From contig DASYQD010000076.1 in the NCBI GenBank assembly GCA_036005845.1, positions 1 to 33,965 of the forward strand: DNA of 33,965 bases, given 5' to 3'. How positions within the stretch are numbered: the first letter of the stretch is position 1; each line of letters begins with the position of its first letter. A program made the position numbers and the translations under genes. Positions 26,201 through 33,965 of the stretch are shown here, in pieces. The notes under the pieces are model-generated. The model did not search any database, was not told the DNA's origin, and saw only the letters and a list, made by a program, of their open reading frames with translations. Origin of the DNA: DASYQD01 sp036005845. Lineage in GTDB: Bacteria; Acidobacteriota; Thermoanaerobaculia; Multivoradales; JAIOJS01.

Positions 26201-26541
26201 ACGTGGCGCTGCGCCAGCAGGCGGTCGACCTCAAGCACCGGTTCCAGGACCTCGACGTGGCGCTCAACGGCGACCGCACCATCGCCCGGCGCAACGAGCC
26301 GGTGCCGCCGGCCCTCGTGGAGCGTGTACAACAGGTGGTCGAGGGGAGCTGGGGCTCGACCGGCGAGCCCACCGCCACCCACCGCCGCAACTACGAGATC
26401 GCCTCGTCGGAGCTGGCGGCGCTGCTGCCGAAGCTGCGGCAGGCGGAGGCTGACCTCGAAGCGCTGGAGAAGAAGGCCGAGGAGCTGGGCGCCCCATGGA
26501 CGCCGGGCCGCATCCCGACCTGGGATGGTCATTCAGAGTGA
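23212..26541 (+). CDS. Large exported Asp-box (BNR/sortilin-type) beta-propeller protein
   Basis: The start is a TTG at 23212, chosen because GGAGG (23201-23205) lies 6 bases upstream and the resulting N-terminus is a good signal peptide (MARAPQLKKVAGLFLAAAIA, cleavage near residue 25); the nearby ATG at 23192 is in another frame. The product has 1109 residues. Eleven Asp-box-like motifs of the form SxDxGxxW occur, such as TTNAGTTW, STDGGASW, SEDGGKNW and STDRGRTW, arranged as in VPS10/sortilin-like and photosynthesis-stability-factor-like propellers. A C-terminal region (about 880-1109) has a FlgD-like or Ig-like beta part and then charged helices likely to form coiled coils. Such proteins are common in Acidobacteriota and often annotated as glycosyl hydrolase, but no hydrolase active site is evident. 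Probably periplasmic or secreted. Confidence 0.92.
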   Translation: MARAPQLKKVAGLFLAAAIAAAPLVAKKGDADKPKDEEKKEAFSSSTFKGLALREIGPALTSGRVVDIAVDPTNHAVRYVAAASGGVWKTTNAGTTWKPIFDGQVSYSIGCVVLDPNNPLVVWVGTGENNSQRSVGYGDGVYKSTDGGASWKRVGLESSEHIGKILVDPANGDRVFVAAQGPLWKDGGDRGLYRTLDGGRTWKQVLDVSERTGITDVVMDPRDQDTLWAASYQRRRHVWTLIDGGPESTIYKSTDGGESWRKVEKGLPEGDRGRIGLGISPVDPNVLYAWIEATGDKGGFFRSGNGGESWEKKSGYVSSSPQYYQELVVDPKRLDRVYAMDTTIHVSEDGGKNWSTGLEHSKHVDNHALWIDPDDTDHLINGNDGGVYESWDRGKNWRYTENLPITQFYRVSVDNDLPFYNVYGGTQDNESLGGPSRTINVNGIVNSDWIVTLGGDGFETVIDPEDPNVVYSQFQHGNLFRYDKKSGEIVDIQPQPGPGEPASRWNWDSALIISPHLHTRLYFGAQRLFKTDDRGNSWQAVSPDLTRQIDRNKLKVMGRVWSVDAVAKNASTSFYGNIVSLAESPLVEGLLYVGTDDGLIQVSEDGGATWRKQEKFPGVPDMTYVSDLEPSRQDKDTVYATFDNHKMGDFAPYVLKSTDRGRTWTSVAGDLPKKGTVYALALDGELPDLIFAGTEYGLWFTRDGGKKWLELEGGGLPPIAVRDLDIQRRENDLVLATFGRGFWVLDDYTPLRTAGREALEKGPILFPVRDALAYMERYPQGGSKKSFNGETWFTADNPPFGAVFTYYLKDELKSPKERRQEEEGKLEEKGQDVLYPTWEQLRAEDRAEDPAILLTVTDVQGNVLRRLTGPASKGVHRVAWDLRWPSTEPARTGPPPESEGEDDNGPTGSMVLPGSYRVQLAQRVDGVVTPLGEPQTFNVKPLANTTLPAADRAALVAFQRQTAELQRAALGARRASGELQKRLDALIQAIADTPRADVALRQQAVDLKHRFQDLDVALNGDRTIARRNEPVPPALVERVQQVVEGSWGSTGEPTATHRRNYEIASSELAALLPKLRQAEADLEALEKKAEELGAPWTPGRIPTWDGHSE

Positions 26542-26601
26542 CATCCAGCATGACCTCGCGGCACGTGCTTTGCTCCTCGCCAGAGGTGGTGAGGGACGCG
26601 C

Positions 26602-27606
26602 GTGGACGATGAGCGCAAGGCGCGGCAGCCGTTGAGGATCGCCGCGCCGCGCTGGCTCTCCGAGCCGCTGCGCCAGGGCGGCTCGAGGTGGCGCCGGCGG
26701 GCGCCGATCGACCCCTCCACCGGAGCCGGTGGCGCCGGCGCGCTGCGCCTGCTCACCCTCAACGTGGCCCACGGCCGCAAGCTCGCCACGCACCAGGCGC
26801 TGCTCAGTCCCCAGACCGTGCGCAAGAACCTCGAAGAGATCGCCTCGCTGCTGCGCGAGTCGCGCGCCGACGTGGTGGCCCTGCAGGAGGCCGACGGTCC
26901 GTCGGCGTGGAGCGGCAACTTCGACCACGTCGAGACCCTGATGGGTTTGTGCGAGCACGCCGACCACTTCCGCGGCGACCACAACGGCTTCAACCTCGGA
27001 CGGCGCGCGGCGCTGGCATCGGGCACGGCGCTCATCAGCCGCTTCCCGCTGCACTCGCGCCGGTCGCTGCGCTTCGGCACCTCGTGGCGCGACACCAAGG
27101 GGTTCGTGCTGGCGACGGTGCCGGTGCCGGCCTGGAGCGGGCTGGAGATCGACGTCGTCTCGCTGCACCTCGAACCCTTCAACCCGGTCATCCGCCGCCA
27201 GCAGGTGCGCCAGCTCACCGACGTGCTCGCGGATCGGAACGACAACGGCAACCGCGCGGGCGCGCGGCGGCGCCCGCTGGTCGTGCTCGGCGACTTCAAC
27301 TGCTCGTGGTCCGACGAGGCGAGGCAGCTGCGACCGCTGGCGCGCGAGCTGGGCCTCCGCGCCTACCAGCCGCACCGGCGCGCCCCCACCTACCCGTCGC
27401 GGCGGCCGTGGCGGCGGCTCGACTGGATCCTGGTGTCAGGCGATCTCGAGTTCGCGGCGTATCGCACGCTGCCGAACCCGGTGTCGGATCACCTCGGCGT
27501 GGTCGCCGACCTGGTGCCGCGGGCGGCGCGCGTGTCGCGCGGCGCAGCGGAAGCGGCGGGTTGGCAAATCCCTGAAACGGCGGCGGAGGCAGTGGGCAAT
27601 GGCTGA
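26602..27606 (+). CDS. Endonuclease/exonuclease/phosphatase (EEP) family protein
   Basis: A GTG at 26602, with GAGGG six bases upstream, gives 334 residues. EEP-fold motifs are complete: LLTLNVAHG with the metal-site Asn, VVALQEADG with the metal-binding Glu, IDVVSLHLEP, VVLGDFNCSW with the catalytic Asp and Asn, LDWILVSG and the terminal SDHLGVVAD with the catalytic His. The reaction is metal-dependent phosphodiester or phosphoester cleavage; nucleic acid, inositol phosphate or a lipid could be the substrate. The first 45 residues are basic and not part of the fold. There is no signal peptide. Its 3' end overlaps the next gene by 8 bases, so the two are translationally coupled, but a shared role is not evident. 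Confidence 0.9.
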   Translation: MDDERKARQPLRIAAPRWLSEPLRQGGSRWRRRAPIDPSTGAGGAGALRLLTLNVAHGRKLATHQALLSPQTVRKNLEEIASLLRESRADVVALQEADGPSAWSGNFDHVETLMGLCEHADHFRGDHNGFNLGRRAALASGTALISRFPLHSRRSLRFGTSWRDTKGFVLATVPVPAWSGLEIDVVSLHLEPFNPVIRRQQVRQLTDVLADRNDNGNRAGARRRPLVVLGDFNCSWSDEARQLRPLARELGLRAYQPHRRAPTYPSRRPWRRLDWILVSGDLEFAAYRTLPNPVSDHLGVVADLVPRAARVSRGAAEAAGWQIPETAAEAVGNG

Positions 27607-28654
27607 GCGCGCAGCGGGCGGTGAGGGGGCGGGGAAGGACGGCGCGGGCGCGGCGGAACGCCGGCTGCGGGCGCTCGCCGTCGGGCTGGGGCCCATCGGC
27701 GTGGCGACGACGCGCCTCGCGCTGTCGCGCCGCTCGCTGGACGTCGTCGGCGCTGTCGACCTCGATGCCGCCAAGCAGGGCAAGGACCTCGCCGAGCTTC
27801 TCGGCCTGCCGGAGCCCACCGGCGTCGCCGTCGAGCGCGACCTCGAAGCCGCCCTCGCCCGCCTCGACCTCGACGTCGTGCTCCTTTGCACCTCCTCGTT
27901 CATGCCGGCGGTGCGCGAGGACCTGCTGCGCTGCTGCCGCGCCGGCGTCGACGTCGTCTCGTCCTGCGAGGAGCTCCTCTACCCCGCTCTCCAGCACCCC
28001 GACCTCGCCGCCGAGATCGACGCCGCCGCGCGGGCGGGCGGCGCCACCATCCTCGGCACCGGCGTCAACCCCGGCTTCGTCCTCGACTTCATCCCCGTCA
28101 TCGCCTCGGCGGTGGCCTACGAGGTCGAGCGCGTGCACGGCATCCGCATCGTCGACGCCGGCCGCCGGCGGCTGCCGCTGCAGCAGAAGGTGGGCGCCGG
28201 CATGCTGCGCGAAGACTTCGAGGCCAAGGCGGCCGCCGGCAAGCTGGGCCACATCGGCATGCGCGAGTCGGTGGCCCTCATCGGCCGCGCCCTCGGCTTC
28301 GAGCTCGACGAGGTCGAGCAGACGGTCGAGCCGGTGATCGCCACTGAGGAGCGCAAGACGCCCTTCCTCGTCATCCCGGCCGGCAACGTCGCCGGCATCC
28401 GCAACCGCGGCTTCGGCCGCCGCGGCGGCCAGACGGTCGTCGAGCTCGACCTGCAGATGTACGTCGGTGCTCCCGACCCACGCGACGAGATCTTCCTCGC
28501 CGGCGACCCGCCCGTGCACCTGCTCTTCGAAGGCGGCATCTTCGGCGACTCGGCAACCGCGGCCATCGTCGTCAACTCGGCGCGGCAGGTGGTCGAGGCG
28601 CCGCCGGGGCTGTTGACGATCCTCGACGTGGCGCCCCCTCGCCTCGCTCGCTGA
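27599..28654 (+). CDS. NAD(P)-binding oxidoreductase similar to 2,4-diaminopentanoate dehydrogenase / dihydrodipicolinate reductase
   Basis: The ATG at 27599 overlaps the EEP gene and has a GGAGG nine bases upstream; it gives 351 residues. A Rossmann fold starts at ALAVGLGPIGVATTRLAL (about residues 29-46), with VVGAVDLD at the second strand. VVLLCTSSFMPAV and VVSSCEELLYP follow, as in the DapB/diaminopentanoate dehydrogenase superfamily. The segment TGVNPGFVLDFIPVI (about 153-167) and the C-terminal half resemble diaminopentanoate dehydrogenase (Ord) more than DapB, which is about 270 residues long. Members reduce or oxidise amino- or imino-acid substrates with NAD(P)H. No ornithine fermentation genes are nearby, so the substrate is unknown. 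The N-terminal 25 residues are a Gly/Ala-rich extension. Confidence 0.85.
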   Translation: MAERAAGGEGAGKDGAGAAERRLRALAVGLGPIGVATTRLALSRRSLDVVGAVDLDAAKQGKDLAELLGLPEPTGVAVERDLEAALARLDLDVVLLCTSSFMPAVREDLLRCCRAGVDVVSSCEELLYPALQHPDLAAEIDAAARAGGATILGTGVNPGFVLDFIPVIASAVAYEVERVHGIRIVDAGRRRLPLQQKVGAGMLREDFEAKAAAGKLGHIGMRESVALIGRALGFELDEVEQTVEPVIATEERKTPFLVIPAGNVAGIRNRGFGRRGGQTVVELDLQMYVGAPDPRDEIFLAGDPPVHLLFEGGIFGDSATAAIVVNSARQVVEAPPGLLTILDVAPPRLAR

Positions 28655-28719
28655 CGGCCGTAGCCCTGCGGCGGCGCACCGTGCGAGAATCCGCAGCGTC
28701 GTTTCTGTGGATCATTCTG

Positions 28720-28735
28720 TAGATCTAGTGATCTA
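28720..28735. promoter_or_regulatory. Perfect dyad before the triple-PAS GGDEF-EAL gene
   Basis: TAGATC-TAGT-GATCTA is a perfect 6-4-6 inverted repeat, which also reads as two overlapping GATCTAG direct repeats. It ends 13 bases before the ATG at 28749, in the only AT-rich patch of this gap. An operator or a promoter-overlapping site is plausible; the protein that binds it is unknown. Confidence 0.4.
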
Positions 28736-28748
28736 GCTCGAACCCCGC

Positions 28749-31277
28749 ATGCCCGAGTCCGCCGGTACCGACCGCGGCAGCGAGCTGCTCGCCGCGCTGC
28801 AGGACCCCGAGCACTTCCGCGTCCTCGTCCAGGACGTGCAGCTGGCGGCCGTCTTCCTGGACCCCAGCGGCCGCGTCGCCCACTGCAACCCGTTCCTGCT
28901 CCGCCTCACCGGCTGGGAGCGCGACGAGATCGAAGGGCACGACTGGTTCGACCGCTTCCTGCCGCCGACCGAGCGCGACGAGCTGCGGCGCCGCTTCGTC
29001 AACCGGGTGACCAGCGGCAACATCGCGCCGCTGGTGCTCAACCACGTCGTCACCCGGCGCGGCGAGCACCGGCTGCTGCGCTGGAGCAACACCCTGCTGC
29101 GCGGCGCCGACGGCGAGATCCTCGGCACCGCCAGCATCGGCGAGGACGTCACCGAGCGCGAGCGCACCGAAGAGGCGTTGTGGGTGCAGAACGCCTACTA
29201 CCGGCAGCTCTTCCACAGCTCGCCGGTGGGCATCGTGCTGGTCGACAACGCCGACCGCGTCGTCGATTCGAACCCCGGCTTCACGCGGCTCTTCGGCTGG
29301 CAACCGGAGGAGGTGCGCGGGCGGCACCTGACGGAGCTGATCATCCCGCCGCCGCTCGTCGACGAGGCGACCGCGCTGTCGCAGGCGGTGCTCGGCGGCG
29401 TCGACGTCACCCACGAGACGGTGCGCCGGCATCGCGACGGGCACGACGTGCCGGTCAAGGTGCTGGGCTCGCCGGTCGAGCTGGGCGAGCGCCAGCTCGG
29501 CGTCTTCGCCCTCTACCTCGACATCGGCGCGCGCAAGCAGGCCGAGGAGGCGCTGCGGCACAGCGAGGAGCGCTACGCCCTCGCCGCCCGCGGTGCCAAC
29601 GACGGCCTCTGGGACTGGGACCTCGAGCGCAACGAGATCTACTACTCGACGCGCTGGACGTCGATGCTGGGCTACGAGGAGGGCGAGCTCTCCAACGACC
29701 CGCAGGAGTGGTTCTCGCGCGTCCACCCCGGCGACCGCGGACGCCTGCGGAATGAGATCAACGAGCACCTCGAGGCGCGCTCGCCGCACTTCCAGTGCGA
29801 GTACCGGCTGCGCCACCGCGGCGGCACCTTCCGGTGGATGCTGTCGCGCGGCCTGGCCGTGCGCGACGGCGCCGGCCGCGCCTACCGGATGGCGGGCTCG
29901 CAGACCGACATCAGCGACCGCAAGCAGGCCGAGAGCCAGCTCCTCCACGACGCGCTGCACGACGCGCTCACCGGCCTGCCCAACCGCGCCCTGTTCATCA
30001 ACCGGCTCGAGATGGCGCTGCAGCGCGGCCGCCGCAGCCCGCGCACGCGGTTCGCGGTGCTCTTCCTCGACCTCGACCGCTTCAAGGTGATCAACGACAG
30101 CCTCGGCCACCGCGTCGGCGACGAGCTGCTGGTGGCGATCGCCGACCGCCTGCGCTCGTCGGTGCGCGTCATCGACACCGTCGCGCGCCTCGGCGGCGAC
30201 GAGTTCGGCTTCCTGCTCGAGGGGCTGGTCGACGTGCGGCAGGCGATCCGCAACGCCGAGCGCATCCTCGAGGAGCTGCAGCGGTCCTTCCACCTTTCGG
30301 GCCACGAGGTCTTCACCTCCGGCAGCATCGGCATCGCCGTCGGCGACGTCGAGACCAGCGGCCCCGAGCAGATCCTGCGCGACGCCGACATCGCCATGTA
30401 CCGCGCCAAGGCGCAGGGCCGCGCCGCCTTCACCGTCTTCGACCAGGAGATGCATCGCGAGGCGGTGGCGGCGATGCAGCTCGAGAACGACCTGCGGCGC
30501 GCGCTCGAGCGGCGCGAGCTGGAGCTGCTCTACCAGCCGGTGGCCTGTATCGCAGATGGCCGAGTGTGTGGCTTTGAAGCACTAGTGCGCTGGCACCACC
30601 CCGAGCGCGGCCTGCTGCTGCCGACGCAGTTCATCGGCAGCGCCGAGGAGACCGGCCTCATCGTGCCGCTCGGCGCCTGGGTGCTGGAGACCGCCTGCCG
30701 CCAGATCGCCCGCTGGTCGCCGACGCTGGCGCAGCACCCGAGCGTGACGGTGAGCGTCAACCTCTCGGCTCGACAGCTCGCCCACCCCGACCTGGTGCCG
30801 CAGGTGCGCCGCACGCTGGAGCAGACCGGCGCCGACCCCGGCCGGCTCAAGCTCGAGATCACCGAGAGCGTGCTGATGGCCGACGCGCCGGCGGCGCAGA
30901 GCGTGCTGCAGCAGCTCCGCCGCGGCCTCGGGCTGTCGGTGATGATCGACGACTTCGGCACCGGCTACTCCTCCCTCGCCTATCTCCACCACTTCCCCAT
31001 CGACACGCTGAAGATCGACCGCTCCTTCGTCAGCCGCCTCGGTAGGGGCAACGAAGAGGGTGAAGGCGACGAGGAGATCGTGCGCGCCATCGTCACCCTC
31101 GGCAGGAGCCTCGGCATGCAGGTGCTCGGCGAGGGCGTCGAGACGCCGGCGCAGCTCGCCGCCCTCGGACGGCTCGGCTGTGACCTCGCGCAAGGCTTCC
31201 TGCTCTCGCCGCCGCTCTCGGCCGACGACGCCGAGGCGCTGCTCAGCGGCGGGCCGCTCGCCGTCGCGGCCGGCTGA
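28749..31277 (+). CDS. Soluble PAS-PAS-PAS-GGDEF-EAL c-di-GMP protein
   Basis: The ATG at 28749 gives 842 residues with no membrane segment. Three PAS domains occupy about residues 20-142, 145-265 and 270-395; the third carries a PAC-like end (MAGSQTDISDRKQAE). GGDEF follows (about 400-560), with an intact GGDEF at 482-486 and an RxxD inhibition site, RVID, at 473-476. EAL comes last (about 580-830), with an intact EAL at 610-612, LEITES, DDFGTGYSS and GEGVET. Both synthesis and hydrolysis of c-di-GMP are possible; which dominates cannot be read from the sequence. The PAS domains probably sense small molecules, redox or light. A 13-codon stretch at 30546-30584, at the EAL motif, has A/T-ending codons unlike the rest of the gene. 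Confidence 0.94.
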   Translation: MPESAGTDRGSELLAALQDPEHFRVLVQDVQLAAVFLDPSGRVAHCNPFLLRLTGWERDEIEGHDWFDRFLPPTERDELRRRFVNRVTSGNIAPLVLNHVVTRRGEHRLLRWSNTLLRGADGEILGTASIGEDVTERERTEEALWVQNAYYRQLFHSSPVGIVLVDNADRVVDSNPGFTRLFGWQPEEVRGRHLTELIIPPPLVDEATALSQAVLGGVDVTHETVRRHRDGHDVPVKVLGSPVELGERQLGVFALYLDIGARKQAEEALRHSEERYALAARGANDGLWDWDLERNEIYYSTRWTSMLGYEEGELSNDPQEWFSRVHPGDRGRLRNEINEHLEARSPHFQCEYRLRHRGGTFRWMLSRGLAVRDGAGRAYRMAGSQTDISDRKQAESQLLHDALHDALTGLPNRALFINRLEMALQRGRRSPRTRFAVLFLDLDRFKVINDSLGHRVGDELLVAIADRLRSSVRVIDTVARLGGDEFGFLLEGLVDVRQAIRNAERILEELQRSFHLSGHEVFTSGSIGIAVGDVETSGPEQILRDADIAMYRAKAQGRAAFTVFDQEMHREAVAAMQLENDLRRALERRELELLYQPVACIADGRVCGFEALVRWHHPERGLLLPTQFIGSAEETGLIVPLGAWVLETACRQIARWSPTLAQHPSVTVSVNLSARQLAHPDLVPQVRRTLEQTGADPGRLKLEITESVLMADAPAAQSVLQQLRRGLGLSVMIDDFGTGYSSLAYLHHFPIDTLKIDRSFVSRLGRGNEEGEGDEEIVRAIVTLGRSLGMQVLGEGVETPAQLAALGRLGCDLAQGFLLSPPLSADDAEALLSGGPLAVAAG

Positions 31278-31363
31278 TACTCGCCGCCGGCGCAATGCCG
31301 GCATCGATGTTGCTCCCCAACCCGTGCGGCGGCAATGGCGTCGCCGCAACTGGAGGACATCGC

Positions 31364-31942
31364 ATGCGAGATCAACAGCGCGACAAGGTCGCTACCGACG
31401 ATCGTCTGCTCAATACCGACCTCTCCGACGACAAGCTTCACGGCAGGCCGAAGGGCAACCCGGCCAACCCCGACCCGATCACCAAGGAACCGGGCTCGCA
31501 CCCGGTCGGCACCGGCGTCGGCGCCGCGGGCGGCGGGCTCGCCGGCGCGGCGATCGGCACCGCGGTGGGCGGGCCGGTGGGCGGCGTCATCGGCGGCGCC
31601 ATCGGCGCCGTGGGCGGCGGCCTCGCCGGCAAGGGCGTGGCCGAGCGCATCGACCCCACCGTCGAGGACGGCTACTGGCGCGACAACTACCGCACGCGTC
31701 CCTACGTGGGCGTCGACGAGACCTACGAGACCTACCAGCCGGCCTACAAGTACGGCTGGGAGTCGCGGCAGAAGTACCAGGGCAAGACCTGGGAGCAGGC
31801 CGAGCCCGAGCTCTCCCGCGACTGGAGCAAGGCCCGCGGCACCTCCAGCCTGCACTGGGACCGCGCCAAGCTCGCGGCGAGCGATGCCTGGCACCGCGTC
31901 GAGCGGGCACTGCCGGGCGACGCCGACCACGACGGCCGTTAG
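31364..31942 (+). CDS. Glycine-zipper protein of unknown function
   Basis: The ATG at 31364 is preceded by GGAGG (31352-31356) at 7 bases, so it is preferred to the in-frame ATG at 31295. The 192-residue product has a polar N-terminus (residues 1-48), a Gly/Ala-rich glycine-zipper hairpin (49-92; GxxxG pattern such as GAAGGGLAGAAIG) able to insert in or span a membrane, and a C-terminal half rich in Tyr, Trp and charge (YWRDNYRTRPYVG, YETYQPAYKYGW, RDWSKARGTSSLHWDRAK, DAWHRVERALPG). Small proteins of this layout are widespread and uncharacterised; a stress or envelope-related role is often proposed but unproven. No signal peptide is seen. A hairpin terminator follows. Confidence 0.85.
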   Translation: MRDQQRDKVATDDRLLNTDLSDDKLHGRPKGNPANPDPITKEPGSHPVGTGVGAAGGGLAGAAIGTAVGGPVGGVIGGAIGAVGGGLAGKGVAERIDPTVEDGYWRDNYRTRPYVGVDETYETYQPAYKYGWESRQKYQGKTWEQAEPELSRDWSKARGTSSLHWDRAKLAASDAWHRVERALPGDADHDGR

Positions 31943-31963
31943 GTCGCCACTGTCGAGGTCGAA

Positions 31964-31995
31964 CGAAGGCCGGTCGCGAGCGCGGCCGGCCTTCG
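31964..31995 (+). terminator. Hairpin terminator between the glycine-zipper gene and lepA
   Basis: A perfect 10-bp stem, CGAAGGCCGG (31964-31973) with CCGGCCTTCG (31986-31995), has a 12-base loop and starts 21 bases after the stop codon. The following bases (CGTCTTC) are only weakly U-rich, so termination may be partial. Confidence 0.5.
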
Positions 31996-32026
31996 CGTCT
32001 TCACGCGATGTCTTGCGCCGGGGAGC

Positions 32027-32032
32027 TATGAT
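32027..32032 (+). promoter_or_regulatory. Possible -10 element (TATGAT) for lepA
   Basis: TATGAT matches the consensus at 5 of 6 positions and lies between the hairpin terminator and lepA, leaving a leader of about 58 bases. A -35 at suitable spacing is not obvious. Confidence 0.3.
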
Positions 32033-32097
32033 CGGCGGCTGTCTCGGGCGCCTCCCGCCCGACCTCCCCGCCCACATCCCCGACAACGAGGGCCGCG

Positions 32098-33890
<1,793 letters not shown>

Positions 33891-33894
<4 letters not shown>

Positions 33895-33965
33895 CTTCTA
33901 AGGCAGGTGGCGGCCGGAGCGGCGGCAGCAACTGGGGCCCCCGCCAGCCGGCCGGTATCCCATCC
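33891..33965 (+). CDS. Start of a possible gene overlapping the lepA stop, cut by the window end
   Basis: A TTG at 33891 overlaps the lepA stop codon by three bases, follows a purine-rich GGAACGGGA stretch, and opens a frame without stops to the window end. The 25 visible residues (beginning MTSKAGGGRSGGSNWG) are Gly/Ser-rich and carry no recognisable domain. In many bacteria the gene after lepA encodes signal peptidase I, and a disordered N-terminus before its membrane segment would not be unusual, but nothing in the visible part proves this. Confidence 0.3.

Overview
The window is GC-rich bacterial DNA (third codon positions almost all G or C) with tightly packed genes, no rRNA, no tRNA, no CRISPR array and no recognisable transposase. 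The mix of genes suggests a free-living soil or sediment bacterium: a large exported Asp-box (sortilin-type) propeller protein, FG-GAP and P-domain secreted proteins with a shared C-terminal DGFE(S/T)G tail, two big c-di-GMP enzymes, and a CoA-dependent aromatic pathway. This fits Acidobacteriota (Thermoanaerobaculia-like) best, but that is an inference because no taxonomic marker other than LepA is present.

Region 1 (1-13790) looks like an aerobic, CoA-thioester aromatic pathway of the 2-aminobenzoyl-CoA / salicylyl-CoA type. It holds an SDR dehydrogenase (cut by the window edge), a Rid-family protein lacking the catalytic Arg, a crotonase lacking both catalytic Glu residues, an acyl-CoA dehydrogenase, a 619-bp gap filled by two large palindromic repeats, a membrane PAS-GGDEF-EAL protein, a variant old-yellow-enzyme (OYE) flavoprotein, a DUF72 protein, and a fused FAD monooxygenase/OYE reductase with an enlarged repeat-containing linker. 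After a minus-strand exported protein comes a benzoate-CoA-ligase-like enzyme. The ligase would make the aryl-CoA, the fusion enzyme would hydroxylate and reduce the ring, and the crotonase, dehydrogenases and SDR would carry out ring opening and beta-oxidation-like steps.

Region 2 (13803-18966) has two divergent secreted-protein genes: a seven-repeat FG-GAP propeller on the minus strand and a 1122-residue P-domain protein on the plus strand. They end in the same kind of short tail. A clear intrinsic terminator follows the second.

Region 3 (19051-23123) is a zinc-uptake operon: a Fur-family operator, a Zur-like regulator, then znuA, znuC and znuB, each overlapping the next, followed closely by a Leu/Phe/Val dehydrogenase gene. 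The znuC gene carries an in-frame array of GC-rich palindromes between Walker A and the Q-loop.

Region 4 (23212-28654) encodes the large exported Asp-box protein, an endonuclease/exonuclease/phosphatase-family protein and an overlapping diaminopentanoate-dehydrogenase-like oxidoreductase. Region 5 (28749-33965) has a soluble triple-PAS GGDEF-EAL protein, a glycine-zipper protein with a hairpin terminator, the translation factor gene lepA, and the start of a possible next gene that runs off the window.

The least explained signals are the palindromic elements (intergenic pair, ACMR linker, znuC), the shared C-terminal tail, and the catalytic-residue losses in several enzymes of the aromatic cluster.
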